Below, one piece after another: positions 1 through 5,759 of a DNA stretch of 64,000 bases. The stretch spans positions 1 to 64,000 of the IMG/VR virus record IMGVR_UViG_3300043438_000246; one strand, given 5' to 3'. The DNA is from a virus. The notes beneath the pieces are model-generated. The model did not search any database, had not been told where the DNA came from, and saw only the letters and a program-made list of their open reading frames with translations. The stretch's first letter is position 1; each line of letters begins with the position of its first letter. Both the position numbers and the translations under genes were made by a program.

Positions 1-202
1 TGCGGAAGTTTTCTGCTTTCTTGATGTTTGCTACGGCATAGTCAATAACTTCTTTCTGCCATACCTTACGAGCCTTTTCATACTTAGCCTCGTTTGCTTC
101 TTGTGAAGCGTAGTCTGTTTCTAGTTTCGCTAGTGATGTTTCTAATGCTTTGATTACTCTTGCAGTAGGGATTTTAACTGAGATTGCTTTTCCTCTTGCC
201 AT
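1..202 (-). CDS. Small Lys/Glu/Ala-rich protein, C-terminus cut by window edge
   Basis: The reading frame is open at the left edge. The ATG at 202 follows an A/G-rich ribosome-binding stretch (AAAGAGAAA). The 67 visible residues begin MARGKAISVKIP and then become rich in Lys, Glu and Ala, so a mostly helical protein is likely. No family recognised. It lies downstream of the 288-449 gene on the same strand and may be read from the same promoter near 482-503, although a hairpin at 253-275 lies between them. Confidence 0.7.
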   Translation of the reverse strand, partial: MARGKAISVKIPTARVIKALETSLAKLETDYASQEANEAKYEKARKVWQKEVIDYAVANIKKAENFR

Positions 203-252
203 CTTTTATTTTCTCTTTTCTTTTTGTAGTGGATTTTGTTGGGGGGTTGTGT

Positions 253-275
253 TGAGCAGTTTTACATCTTGCTCA
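253..275 (-). terminator. Stem-loop between two small leftward genes
   Basis: TGAGCA (253-258) pairs with TGCTCA (270-275) around an 11-nt loop, just after the stop of the 288-449 gene. No U-tract follows on the reverse strand, so it may be a weak terminator or an mRNA-processing hairpin. Confidence 0.35.
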
Positions 276-287
276 GGATAGAAAGGC

Positions 288-449
288 TTATGCCTTCCAA
301 GTAGTCCAGCGTGTGTTACCATTTACATCTAACTTTACACGAACTGTGTTTTTGTTAGTTGGTGCAATTTCAAGAATTGTACCTGTAACCTTTGACTTCT
401 GTGTTGTGTAGAGGTCGCCTACCTTGTATGTTGATACTGATACTGTCAT
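288..449 (-). CDS. Small beta-rich hypothetical protein, 53 aa
   Basis: The start is set at the ATG at 449 because GGAGAAA lies just upstream; an earlier in-frame start at 491 would overlap the promoter. The sequence (MTVSVSTYKVGDLYTTQKSK, then a Val/Thr-rich stretch ending TRWTTWKA) looks like a small SH3-like or OB-like beta barrel that begins with a 'VGDLY' strand. No family recognised. It is the first gene behind the TGTCAG-type promoter at 482-503. Confidence 0.7.
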   Translation of the reverse strand: MTVSVSTYKVGDLYTTQKSKVTGTILEIAPTNKNTVRVKLDVNGNTRWTTWKA

Positions 450-481
450 TTGTTTCTCCTTTGTTGTTGTTGTATGTATTA

Positions 482-503
482 AGTGTAACATTTCCTACTG
501 ACA
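482..503 (-). promoter_or_regulatory. Leftward promoter, TGTCAG-N10-TACACT
   Basis: On the reverse strand TGTCAG is followed after exactly 10 nt by an extended -10 box (TGT-TACACT). The predicted start lies about 26 nt before the ATG at 449. The same layout recurs at 2991, 3823, 4875 and 5738. Confidence 0.6.
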
Positions 504-552
504 TTTTTCAAGTCCTGCCGTGGTATTTCTCACTATTTGAGACGCTCAGGGG

Positions 553-568
553 TGTGATTTATGTCACT
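553..568. promoter_or_regulatory. CRP/GlxR-like operator
   Basis: TGTGATTTATGTCACT: inverted half-sites TGTGA and TCAC(t) separated by 6 nt, with the central TA of GlxR-type sites. GAGACGCTCA precedes it at 539-548, as it also does before the site at 3062. Confidence 0.5.
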
Positions 569-638
569 TTTTATGCCCTAGCCCTGCAAATAGCAAGGTT
601 AAGACTAATAAGGTTATTATGAATAACTCCATTTATCC

Positions 639-1409
639 TCATTTCTTAGTTGCCGAGAATACTATGTCCGCTTTCGAGTATACACACAATGAGCAAGAAA
701 CGCAAGCCGAGCCCTTTGTGCTAATTAGTGGGATAGACTTTAGATTTTCAGGACACTTAGCCCCAGGTCTGTTAGTCAATGCTTTTAAGTCTGCTTGTCC
801 TATTAGAAAGTTTTTAGCAAGGTATGCAAGTCTTATGCCATGATCTTTTTTAAGTTCAATACCTGTATTTTTATTCTCGCTATCTGTTGAATAGTATAAA
901 GATAGATTATCTATACCCTGCAACATTAGGGCGGCAGATTTTACACGGGTATAAACCCAGAATTGAATACCTGTATTATTAAGGATGACATTCTTCCATG
1001 CCTGTGTATAAGTATCATTAAAGAAATCTCCGTCCCAATGAATACGAAATAGCATAGGGGCATTGCGCTTATTGCAATCAGCAATAAACTCATCTATCAT
1101 CTGAGTTAATAACACCTGCATGGTGTCAAGGTCTGCGTCTTTCAATAACTCCCAATTATGTAATAGGTTTTTCTTTACTGTTGGGAATACTTTTTCAAGT
1201 TTGCCTGCATAGCAAACACTCTCACAGACAGACGTTGCGCCAGGACATGAATAAGCCTTTCCTGCAGGTAATCCGAATGTGTTGGCGATACTTGCTTGTT
1301 TTCCATTTGGTGTGACGGCATTTGCTACTTTCCTATCTTTGCTTCTGAGTAATTTAGTAATGGTGGCTACTCGCTTTCTTTCTTTAATTCTAACATAAGG
1401 GACTGACAT
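639..1409 (-). CDS. gp88-type cysteine-rich phage protein
   Basis: 256 aa, much larger than its neighbours. The N-terminal third carries C55-x6-C62-x3-C66 in CPGATSVCESVCYAGK. The middle has FRIHWDGDFF followed by a Tyr/Trp-rich stretch, and the C-terminus has C219 plus C236-x2-C239-x2-C242 (CVSCSLC). This layout matches my recollection of the 'gene product 88' family of actinophages, whose function is unknown; the seven cysteines suggest a metal or Fe-S site. The ATG at 1409 overlaps a TGTCAG-like element, and no other usable in-frame start lies close downstream. It is a single-gene unit between two regulatory gaps. Confidence 0.75.
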   Translation of the reverse strand: MSVPYVRIKERKRVATITKLLRSKDRKVANAVTPNGKQASIANTFGLPAGKAYSCPGATSVCESVCYAGKLEKVFPTVKKNLLHNWELLKDADLDTMQVLLTQMIDEFIADCNKRNAPMLFRIHWDGDFFNDTYTQAWKNVILNNTGIQFWVYTRVKSAALMLQGIDNLSLYYSTDSENKNTGIELKKDHGIRLAYLAKNFLIGQADLKALTNRPGAKCPENLKSIPLISTKGSACVSCSLCVYSKADIVFSATKK

Positions 1410-1417
1410 TTTTTTCT

Positions 1418-1439
1418 ATTGTACTTTTTTTTGTTGACA
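1418..1439 (-). promoter_or_regulatory. Possible leaderless promoter of the gp88-like gene
   Basis: On the reverse strand TGTCAA is followed after 10 nt by TACAAT, and the ATG at 1409 lies 8 nt further on. This fits the spacing of the other left-arm promoters, with one change in the first element and no TGn extension. Confidence 0.4.
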
Positions 1440-1553
1440 ATTGGGGAGGCCGCATTAGAACGCCTTAATTCCATTAAGCGTCTTAATTCTTCTGCAGTTT
1501 TCTTCATCTAATAATTTTAGCAGAAATTGGGAAAAATAGCAAATCTTCTTAAT

Positions 1554-1569
1554 TGTGGTGTAGATCACA
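1554..1569. promoter_or_regulatory. CRP/GlxR-like operator, one mismatch
   Basis: TGTGGTGTAGATCACA is TGTGA-N6-TCACA with one change. It lies between the gp88-like gene and the end of the next leftward operon, beside a GGGCCCGGCCC element and a T-tract at 1582-1586. Confidence 0.4.
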
Positions 1570-1584
1570 GGGCCCGGCCCATTT

Positions 1585-1818
1585 TTATTGAACTGGAACG
1601 TACCAATCAATTGCATCATCAAATGCAAACTGAATAATTTCTTTTTCACCAAAATCATTTACAATTTGCACATCATAGTTATCTCCTGTTGAATCACTTT
1701 CAATAAATAGCACTTCAACAATTTCATCATTGTAACTAATTAGATCACCAATTTCTAGTGAGTCTGGAGTTAGTGTATCGGCTTTAATTAATTCCATGTC
1801 AATCATTGTAGCAGTCAT
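1585..1818 (-). CDS. Small acidic hypothetical protein, 77 aa
   Basis: Last gene of a six-gene leftward operon (2948 to 1585); its ATG directly abuts the stop of the gene before it. The protein is acidic with alternating hydrophobic strands (LEIGDLISYNDEIVEVLFIE), consistent with a small beta barrel. No family recognised. Confidence 0.75.
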   Translation of the reverse strand: MTATMIDMELIKADTLTPDSLEIGDLISYNDEIVEVLFIESDSTGDNYDVQIVNDFGEKEIIQFAFDDAIDWYVPVQ

Positions 1819-2139
1819 TTATTCTAGCCCCAATCCTAATTCAAATCCTTCATCTTCATTATAGTATTCAATGTTTTCAGGTAGCCATGCGTGTAAGTGG
1901 TGTTGCTCAATGATAGCCCATACAGGTGCAGCGGTATTGCCCTTGTATAAAATACCTTCAGGCATCTCAATAGTTTCATCCCACAAATCCTCATTAGCAA
2001 AATCAAGAGCCTGTATGCATACTAGAACCATGCTAAGAGGTACTGGAGGATAGTGATTACCTGTTAAGTGATAGCCAATAGCCTGTTCAAGGCTTATGTC
2101 AATGTTTTCTGCTAAGTCTGTTGCGAAATTGCTTCCCAT
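1819..2139 (-). CDS. Hypothetical protein, 106 aa
   Basis: ATG at 2139. The N-terminal half is helical (ATDLAENIDISLEQAIGYHL) and contains a 'LSMVLVCIQALDFANEDLWDE' type helix; the C-terminal part is acidic. Length and style match small early-region proteins of actinophages, but no family is recognised. Its stop abuts the next gene, indicating co-translation in the operon. Confidence 0.75.
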   Translation of the reverse strand: MGSNFATDLAENIDISLEQAIGYHLTGNHYPPVPLSMVLVCIQALDFANEDLWDETIEMPEGILYKGNTAAPVWAIIEQHHLHAWLPENIEYYNEDEGFELGLGLE

Positions 2140-2142
2140 TAT

Positions 2143-2307
2143 TTATACCCCTACGCTTTCGTTGTTGTTAGTTAATTGATTTATGTCTGCGACATAGACA
2201 TTATCTTTATTTATTCCATACTTTAATTGGAATTGAAAGACATCAATGGCCTCATCATAGGACTCAGCCTCGACATTTATGAAAGTGTTAAACTCAAATA
2301 TTTCCAT
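2143..2307 (-). CDS. Small acidic hypothetical protein, 54 aa
   Basis: Translated by hand: starts MEIFEFNTFINVEAESYDEA and ends NNNESVGV. The ATG at 2307 shares its last-read base with the TAA of the upstream gene (TAATG), the coupling used throughout this operon. The pattern 'F-x-V-x-A-x-S-Y-D-E-A' is typical of small phage ferredoxin-like folds, but no function can be assigned. Confidence 0.7.
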   Translation of the reverse strand: MEIFEFNTFINVEAESYDEAIDVFQFQLKYGINKDNVYVADINQLTNNNESVGV

Positions 2308-2528
2308 TATTTACTTACGACCTTTCGTCCTTCACGATAGAAAGTGCGGGTGTGCATCTTTCCACTAGGTTCAGATAAATTAACTGTTGCGTATTCATCT
2401 GCAAATCCCCAATCAATGTGTTTATTAAACTCATCAACGGCACTTAGTGCATCTGCATAGCGACCCGTCCAATGAACGGGCTTGCTATCATAGGATACTG
2501 TTACTGCGTATAGGTATTCGTTATTCAT
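2307..2528 (-). CDS. Small hypothetical protein, 73 aa
   Basis: Starts MNNEYLYAVTVSYDSKPVHW and contains a helix (ADALSAVDEFNKHIDWG) followed by strands and a basic tail. It resembles the preceding 54-aa protein in layout (strand, helix, strand), so the two may be distant relatives. TAATG coupling on both sides. Confidence 0.75.
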   Translation of the reverse strand: MNNEYLYAVTVSYDSKPVHWTGRYADALSAVDEFNKHIDWGFADEYATVNLSEPSGKMHTRTFYREGRKVVSK

Positions 2529-2719
2529 TATGCATTCTCCTTATAAAATTCGTTCATGATACTTTCAGAATACCATTCACAGTATTCATTTTCAAGTGAC
2601 ACGCCTTTAGCGCACTCACAAAATTCTGTGTCGTATTCTCCTGAGTTATTACCCCAAAAGAGTACGCCTTCATCATGGCAATCAACACAATCAACCAAAA
2701 AGTCTAGTAAGTTTCCCAT
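2528..2719 (-). CDS. Small Cys-rich protein, 63 aa, possible Zn binder
   Basis: MGNLLDFLVDCVDCHDEGV opens with C-x2-C followed by His, and a second pair C-x-C (EFCECAKG) comes about 20 residues later. This suggests a single zinc site. The C-terminus is acidic. No family recognised. Second gene of the operon, coupled to the next by TAATG. Confidence 0.7.
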   Translation of the reverse strand: MGNLLDFLVDCVDCHDEGVLFWGNNSGEYDTEFCECAKGVSLENEYCEWYSESIMNEFYKENA

Positions 2720-2723
2720 TTAT

Positions 2724-2948
2724 TTATTCTCCTATCTTTACTGCGACTATCGCATAAAAATCTTTACCCCATGATTTTATGCTATCTCCGTGTTGAGGTC
2801 TAACACGAACACGATAGGCTTGGTATTCATTTCCATACCATGCATCATGACTTTCTGCATCTTGAATAATTCCTTCAATCTTACGATTACGGGAACGATA
2901 GTATTTTCCTACTAGTAGGTTATCTATTGTATAGGTTAGTGCTGACAT
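2724..2948 (-). CDS. Small basic hypothetical protein, 74 aa
   Basis: First gene of the operon, about 36 nt behind the promoter at 2991-3012, with AAAGAAAGG as ribosome-binding site. The sequence has a central basic strand (YRVRVRPQHG) and aromatic residues, suggesting a small beta fold. No function can be named. Confidence 0.75.
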   Translation of the reverse strand: MSALTYTIDNLLVGKYYRSRNRKIEGIIQDAESHDAWYGNEYQAYRVRVRPQHGDSIKSWGKDFYAIVAVKIGE

Positions 2949-2990
2949 TTAGTGCCTGCCTTTCTTTGTTAATTAACTTATTACTCTGTA

Positions 2991-3012
2991 ATCCTATCAT
3001 TTATGGCTGACA
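2991..3012 (-). promoter_or_regulatory. Leftward promoter, TGTCAG-N10-TAGGAT
   Basis: On the reverse strand TGTCAG, 10 nt ending TGA, then TAGGAT. Drives the six-gene operon 2948-1585. Confidence 0.6.
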
Positions 3013-3061
3013 TTTATCAACCTACTAGCAAGTAATTCCAAATAATGAGACGCTCAATCCA

Positions 3062-3077
3062 TGTGATTAATCTCACA
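3062..3077. promoter_or_regulatory. Perfect CRP-type palindrome
   Basis: TGTGATTAATCTCACA, an exact TGTGA-N6-TCACA match, about 50 nt upstream of the promoter at 2991-3012. It is preceded by GAGACGCTCA (3047-3056), as at 539. Confidence 0.55.
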
Positions 3078-3088
3078 CTCTTAAAGCC

Positions 3089-3097
3089 TGTGGATAA
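3089..3097 (-). promoter_or_regulatory. DnaA box
   Basis: The reverse strand reads TTATCCACA, a perfect consensus DnaA box. A half-like GTGGACGAC follows. Part of the six-box set spread over 3089-7120. Confidence 0.5.
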
Positions 3098-3112
3098 CTT
3101 GTGGACGACACG

Positions 3113-3133
3113 CCCGACCGCGCCGGGTTTTTT
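3113..3133 (+). terminator. GC hairpin with T-tract facing right
   Basis: CCCG (3113-3116) pairs with CGGG (3124-3127) and TTTTTT follows. The T-tract is on the plus strand, although the flanking genes are read leftward. Confidence 0.35.
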
Positions 3134-3146
3134 ATTTGAAAAGATC

Positions 3147-3176
3147 AAGCAGTTTTAAAACTTGCTTAGGTTTTTT
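3147..3176. terminator. Stem-loop terminator at end of operon
   Basis: AAGCAGTTTT and AAAACTTGCTT form a near-perfect stem (one bulge), followed on the plus strand by AGG and six T. It sits directly after the last leftward gene (stop at 3179), so it could act in both directions. Confidence 0.5.
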
Positions 3177-3178
3177 AT

Positions 3179-3367
3179 TTAAACTAACTCTGCTTCTAAA
3201 TCTTTTGTACAAGCACTCCAAAATCTATCTTCATCAAATCTTGGATTGTCTGCACTAAACCATTCACTAAATTCAAAAACTAAATCTTGAAAAGTAATTG
3301 AGTCAATTAGGTTTGAAAACTTATTTAGAATTTCTGCAGTTTCTACATAGTCTTTGCGTGTCATCAT
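3179..3367 (-). CDS. Small phage protein of the 'TRKDY' type, 62 aa
   Basis: MMTRKDYVETAEILNKFSNL: the TRKDY opening followed by an amphipathic helix is common in small phage proteins of unknown function. The C-terminal half is acidic and Trp/Phe-rich (FSEWFSADNPRFDEDRFWSA). Two adjacent ATG codons are available; the first (3367) is TAATG-coupled to the upstream gene. Last gene of a three-gene operon. Confidence 0.75.
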   Translation of the reverse strand: MMTRKDYVETAEILNKFSNLIDSITFQDLVFEFSEWFSADNPRFDEDRFWSACTKDLEAELV

Positions 3368-3573
3368 TATTCGGCCACCTTTAGAATTGCATAAGACCCG
3401 CCTGCATTTATTTCATCTAGTGCAGGCTGAATGCGTGGTGCAAGTAATTCTTTTAGCATTGACTCAAGCATGATTACACGCATTGACTCCTCTAGTGCAA
3501 TAAGTTGTGCACCTACTGGATGAGTTTCGTCTACCTCTGTGATGAAGTGAAGTGAGTGTGGGATTTTTACCAT
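3367..3573 (-). CDS. Small helical hypothetical protein, 68 aa
   Basis: MVKIPHSLHFITEVDETHPV followed by a long amphipathic helix (IALEESMRVIMLESMLKELL) and a short C-terminal strand. Probably self-associating through the helix; no family recognised. ATG at 3573 is about 20 nt behind the upstream stop. Confidence 0.7.
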   Translation of the reverse strand: MVKIPHSLHFITEVDETHPVGAQLIALEESMRVIMLESMLKELLAPRIQPALDEINAGGSYAILKVAE

Positions 3574-3592
3574 TATTTTTATTTCCTATTCT

Positions 3593-3790
3593 TTAGTTTG
3601 AGTTTATTAGTGTGTTAGTACCACGAAGCGTACCACGAATACCAAGAGTATCGCAAGCGACTTTAACAGATACGCCAACAGGCAATTGTGTTGGGTAAGT
3701 GTTGATGAATTGAGCAACCTGACCTTTAGAGGATAGGTTGATTTTTTTTGTAGAACCTGAAAAGGTTTCTAGTGTTACAGTGTAAGTCAT
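3593..3790 (-). CDS. Small beta-rich hypothetical protein, 65 aa
   Basis: First gene of a three-gene operon behind the promoter at 3823-3844, with GAAAGGAAG as ribosome-binding site. The N-terminus MTYTVTLETFSGSTKKINLS alternates polar and hydrophobic residues like a beta hairpin. No function assigned. Confidence 0.7.
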   Translation of the reverse strand: MTYTVTLETFSGSTKKINLSSKGQVAQFINTYPTQLPVGVSVKVACDTLGIRGTLRGTNTLINSN

Positions 3791-3822
3791 TTATTGACTT
3801 CCTTTCTTTAAGTGATAGGACT

Positions 3823-3844
3823 ATCCTATCATGGGGGGCTGACA
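3823..3844 (-). promoter_or_regulatory. Leftward promoter, TGTCAG-N10-TAGGAT
   Basis: On the reverse strand TTGTCAG, then CCCCCCATGA (10 nt), then TAGGAT. TGA precedes the -10 box. Confidence 0.6.
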
Positions 3845-3872
3845 AATCTTGGCATTTATTCGCTAGGCTCAC

Positions 3873-3888
3873 TGTGATACTCGTCACA
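3873..3888. promoter_or_regulatory. Perfect CRP-type palindrome
   Basis: TGTGATACTCGTCACA, an exact TGTGA-N6-TCACA match 29 nt upstream of the promoter at 3823-3844. The phrase GCTAGGCTCACTG flanks it on both sides (from 3862 and 3897). Confidence 0.55.
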
Positions 3889-4001
3889 TTTATTTGCTAG
3901 GCTCACTGCCTGATTTATCTTTATTTAATTGTTATACTGCAAGTATAGCAAAAAAATCTCACAAAAGCAAATCGACACGCCGTAAATCGGGAAAGTTTTT
4001 G

Positions 4002-4017
4002 TGTGTTTCTTATCACA
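4002..4017. promoter_or_regulatory. CRP-like palindrome, one mismatch
   Basis: TGTGTTTCTTATCACA differs by one base from TGTGA-N6-TCACA. It lies between two copies of CGACACGCC in the 277-nt gap 3791-4067, which otherwise holds the promoter, one perfect operator and GC-rich hairpins. Confidence 0.35.
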
Positions 4018-4067
4018 TTCGACACGCCCGACAGCGCCGGGCCCCAAATTTTCGGGGGATCAATTAT

Positions 4068-4121
4068 TTACAAAGAATAAAGAAAGCCAAATACAATCAT
4101 AGCAATTAAAATAACTAACAA
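4068..4121 (-). CDS. Possible 17-aa membrane micropeptide
   Basis: Directly after the TAA of the 4122-4211 gene a TTG could start LLVILIAMIVFGFLYSL, a single hydrophobic helix ending in TAA. The zero-gap junction (TAA-TTG) resembles the translational coupling used elsewhere in the operon. There is no independent ribosome-binding site, so this is a candidate only. Confidence 0.3.
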   Translation of the reverse strand: MLVILIAMIVFGFLYSL

Positions 4122-4211
4122 TTAATTTTCCTCAATTTCATCTAGTAATTCCCAAAGTATTGGTTCTAATTCTTTAGCAACCAAATCTAATTTAGTTTGC
4201 AAGTCTTTCAT
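4122..4211 (-). CDS. 29-aa acidic helical microprotein
   Basis: MKDLQTKLDLVAKELEPILW, then LLDEIEEN and stop: one amphipathic acidic helix. The ATG at 4211 overlaps the TGA of the upstream gene (ATGA), with GAGAAAGAGG inside that gene as ribosome-binding site. Confidence 0.55.
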   Translation of the reverse strand: MKDLQTKLDLVAKELEPILWELLDEIEEN

Positions 4212-4372
4212 TCGCTAACCTCTTTCTCTAATAGTATTCCAAGAATTAATTCTAACTGTGGTGTAGTTAGTAATGCTTGGGCACAACCCCATGACCATGC
4301 TAAGTCCATGTCTCCATAGTGCTTTTTAGAAAGAGTATTTATCTGTTGAGCAATCTCAAAATTAGTTTTCAT
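4208..4372 (-). CDS. Small helical hypothetical protein, 54 aa
   Basis: Begins MKTNFEIAQQINTLSKKHYG and continues DMDLAWSWGCAQALL to end in an acidic helix (LEKEVSE). All-helical. Coupled by TAATG to the upstream gene and by ATGA to the downstream one. No family recognised. Confidence 0.65.
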   Translation of the reverse strand: MKTNFEIAQQINTLSKKHYGDMDLAWSWGCAQALLTTPQLELILGILLEKEVSE

Positions 4373-4566
4373 TACTTTACCAACCCTTCAAACCACTGAG
4401 AGTATCCACCATTGAAGTAGACTTCATCTCCGTTGCAATTAACAAGTGTAGCAGTGATTGACTCTAAATCATCATTGACATAGTGAACCTCTTTTACAAG
4501 ATAGTTTGTATCGTTGGAGATAAATAGTTTTCCAACATTGGTTTTATTTATTAGTGATAGTGACAT
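4372..4566 (-). CDS. Small beta-rich hypothetical protein, 64 aa
   Basis: MSLSLINKTNVGKLFISNDT opens a series of strands with little charge. The 'VGKLF' opening resembles 'VGKYY' and 'VGDLY' in the neighbouring small proteins at 2724-2948 and 288-449, suggesting a shared small fold. The ATG follows the upstream TAA directly. Confidence 0.7.
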   Translation of the reverse strand: MSLSLINKTNVGKLFISNDTNYLVKEVHYVNDDLESITATLVNCNGDEVYFNGGYSQWFEGLVK

Positions 4567-4713
4567 TTAGTTTTCTACTTTCTTTAATTCATGTTGATTA
4601 TTAAGGGGGCGATTGTTATTGGAGAACATGGCTTCAATAACCGCTTTATCTTTTATTGATTGAGCAATTCTTTTTTCTTGTTGCTCTTTAAGAATTCTAT
4701 CAAAGGTACTCAT
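4567..4713 (-). CDS. Small basic helical protein, 48 aa
   Basis: Hand translation: MSTFDRILKEQQEKRIAQSI, then KDKAVIEAMFSNNNRPLN and a Lys-rich end. The long charged helix with an Asn-rich tail suggests a nucleic-acid or protein adaptor; nothing more can be said. TAATG-coupled to the upstream gene. Confidence 0.65.
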   Translation of the reverse strand: MSTFDRILKEQQEKRIAQSIKDKAVIEAMFSNNNRPLNNQHELKKVEN

Positions 4714-4820
4714 TAGTCAAAGTATCCAAATTCTCCTATGCAAGAACCACAGATACCTGAGAATTCTTGCTCATGCTTTTCGCAATAAGCGACTTTCTTA
4801 TTTTCTTTAGTGTTAGTCAT
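4713..4820 (-). CDS. 35-aa zinc-ribbon-like microprotein
   Basis: Hand translation: MTNTKENKKVAYCEKHEQEF, then SGICGSCIGEFGYFD. C-x2-H followed by C-x2-C is a minimal zinc-ribbon layout. First gene of the operon behind the promoter at 4875-4896, with AAAGG upstream. Confidence 0.65.
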   Translation of the reverse strand: MTNTKENKKVAYCEKHEQEFSGICGSCIGEFGYFD

Positions 4821-4874
4821 TTTTGACCTAACCTTTCTTTATCAAGAACCTTTCTTGATTTTCTTTATACTGTA

Positions 4875-4896
4875 AGTCTAACATAGACCACTGACA
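4875..4896 (-). promoter_or_regulatory. Leftward promoter, TGTCAG-N10-TAGACT
   Basis: On the reverse strand TTGTCAG, 10 nt ending TGT, then TAGACT. Precedes the operon 4820-4068. Confidence 0.6.
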
Positions 4897-4934
4897 AATT
4901 AGGGACATTCTCGGGCGTGTCGGAAAAGTATTTT

Positions 4935-4950
4935 TGTGATAACCATCACA
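4935..4950. promoter_or_regulatory. Perfect CRP-type palindrome
   Basis: TGTGATAACCATCACA, an exact TGTGA-N6-TCACA match 39 nt upstream of the promoter at 4875-4896 and directly beside a pair of DnaA boxes. Confidence 0.55.
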
Positions 4951-4954
4951 CTAC

Positions 4955-4974
4955 TTATACACAGGTTATCCACA
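4955..4974 (+). promoter_or_regulatory. Tandem DnaA boxes
   Basis: TTATACACA (4955-4963) and TTATCCACA (4966-4974), same orientation, starts 11 nt apart (about one helical turn). Both fit TTATNCACA. The remaining gap 4975-5010 holds a T8 tract. Confidence 0.5.
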
Positions 4975-5010
4975 GGACCCGGCATTTTTTTTATGCAGGG
5001 TACTGAATAA

Positions 5011-5166
5011 TTATTTATACAAATGATCCCATGCCTTGCGACACATTAAAATGCTTTCGCAATTATTGCAACAAATAACACCATGAGGGTTTAGGTCATA
5101 GTCATACATGTCGATTGTGGTAGATACCGCACCACATACGGATTTAATTGGTACATAGGTACTCAT
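5011..5166 (-). CDS. Small Cys-rich protein, 51 aa
   Basis: Hand translation: MSTYVPIKSVCGAVSTTIDM continuing to GVICCNNCESILMCRKAWDH. Cys11 plus a CC-x2-C cluster and a further Cys suggest a zinc site. The ATG overlaps the TGA of the upstream gene. Last gene of the operon 5686-5011. Confidence 0.6.
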   Translation of the reverse strand: MSTYVPIKSVCGAVSTTIDMYDYDLNPHGVICCNNCESILMCRKAWDHLYK

Positions 5167-5273
5167 TTAGTATTCTCACTTTCTTTAGTAGCATTAGAGA
5201 TAATTGTGAAAGCCTCAATGCGTTGCATTGCTCTTTTATTCTCTACGAATTTTTTATAGTCTGTTAAGTCCAT
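5163..5273 (-). CDS. 36-aa helical microprotein
   Basis: MDLTDYKKFVENKRAMQRIE, then AFTIISNATKESENTK. Charged helix, ATGA overlap downstream and TAATG overlap upstream, so it sits in a translationally coupled chain. No function assigned. Confidence 0.6.
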   Translation of the reverse strand: MDLTDYKKFVENKRAMQRIEAFTIISNATKESENTK

Positions 5274-5455
5274 TATTTACTCACATACCAATCTGTCCAT
5301 TCAGGCAGACGCTCAGGGTCTCCGTCATAGTAGTAACGCTCAATGTTATTTTCACACATCTCACAGAAAGTGAATTGTGTATCTGCTACATCAGAGATAG
5401 CAGTTTTATTAGGGGTATGCTCTTTGCATACTGTGTTAGTTATTAGTGTTATCAT
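5273..5455 (-). CDS. Small Cys-containing protein, 60 aa
   Basis: The start is set at the ATG at 5455, 9 nt behind AAAGG; a TTG three codons earlier is less likely. The sequence has Cys/His residues (TVCKEHTP and FCEMCENN), giving C-x2-H and C-x2-C, so one zinc site is likely. The C-terminus is acidic and aromatic (YYYDGDPERLPEWTDWY). Confidence 0.65.
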   Translation of the reverse strand: MITLITNTVCKEHTPNKTAISDVADTQFTFCEMCENNIERYYYDGDPERLPEWTDWYVSK

Positions 5456-5521
5456 TTTTGACAACCTTTCTTTTTTTATTAGTTATTATTATTTATTAAG
5501 TTTTTTTGTTTCTCTAATTGC

Positions 5522-5686
5522 TTAGAGAGAACGACCACATGCAGAGTGGAAACAATTTCCGTCTGACTTACAGTTTTCGTGTATAGTGGCAGGTGCTAAT
5601 ACAACCTGACCACATTGGCAGAGGTTCATTAAACCTCTAGGGTAGTCGCTAAGTGTAGCGACTCTTGCAAAGATTGAGTTTGTCAT
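5522..5686 (-). CDS. Small Cys-rich protein, 54 aa
   Basis: Hand translation: MTNSIFARVATLSDYPRGLM, then NLCQCGQVV, CKSDGNC and SACGRSL. Six cysteines point to zinc-ribbon-like structure. First gene behind the promoter at 5738-5759; GAAAGGAG precedes the ATG. The AT-rich 66-nt gap to the next gene (5456-5521) shows no separate promoter. Confidence 0.65.
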   Translation of the reverse strand: MTNSIFARVATLSDYPRGLMNLCQCGQVVLAPATIHENCKSDGNCFHSACGRSL

Positions 5687-5737
5687 TTCTGACTCCTTTC
5701 TTGTTAAAGACCTTCTTTAACTTTCTTTATACTAGTA

Positions 5738-5759
5738 AGTATAACAGGGGGGTCTGACA
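5738..5759 (-). promoter_or_regulatory. Leftward promoter, TGTCAG-N10-TATACT
   Basis: On the reverse strand TTGTCAG, ACCCCCCTGT (10 nt), then TATACT. The clearest member of the set, with an extended -10 (TGT-TATACT). Confidence 0.65.

Noticed and set aside
392-843. Two plus-strand open frames opposite the 288-449 and gp88-like genes
   Set aside because: They overlap genes with clear starts and family features, have no start signals and odd composition.
3894-4109. Open frame of 71 codons on the plus strand in the gap 3791-4067
   Set aside because: It runs through the palindromes and repeats, has no ribosome-binding site or promoter, and its Arg/Lys/Ser-rich translation resembles no protein; the regulatory reading explains the sequence better.
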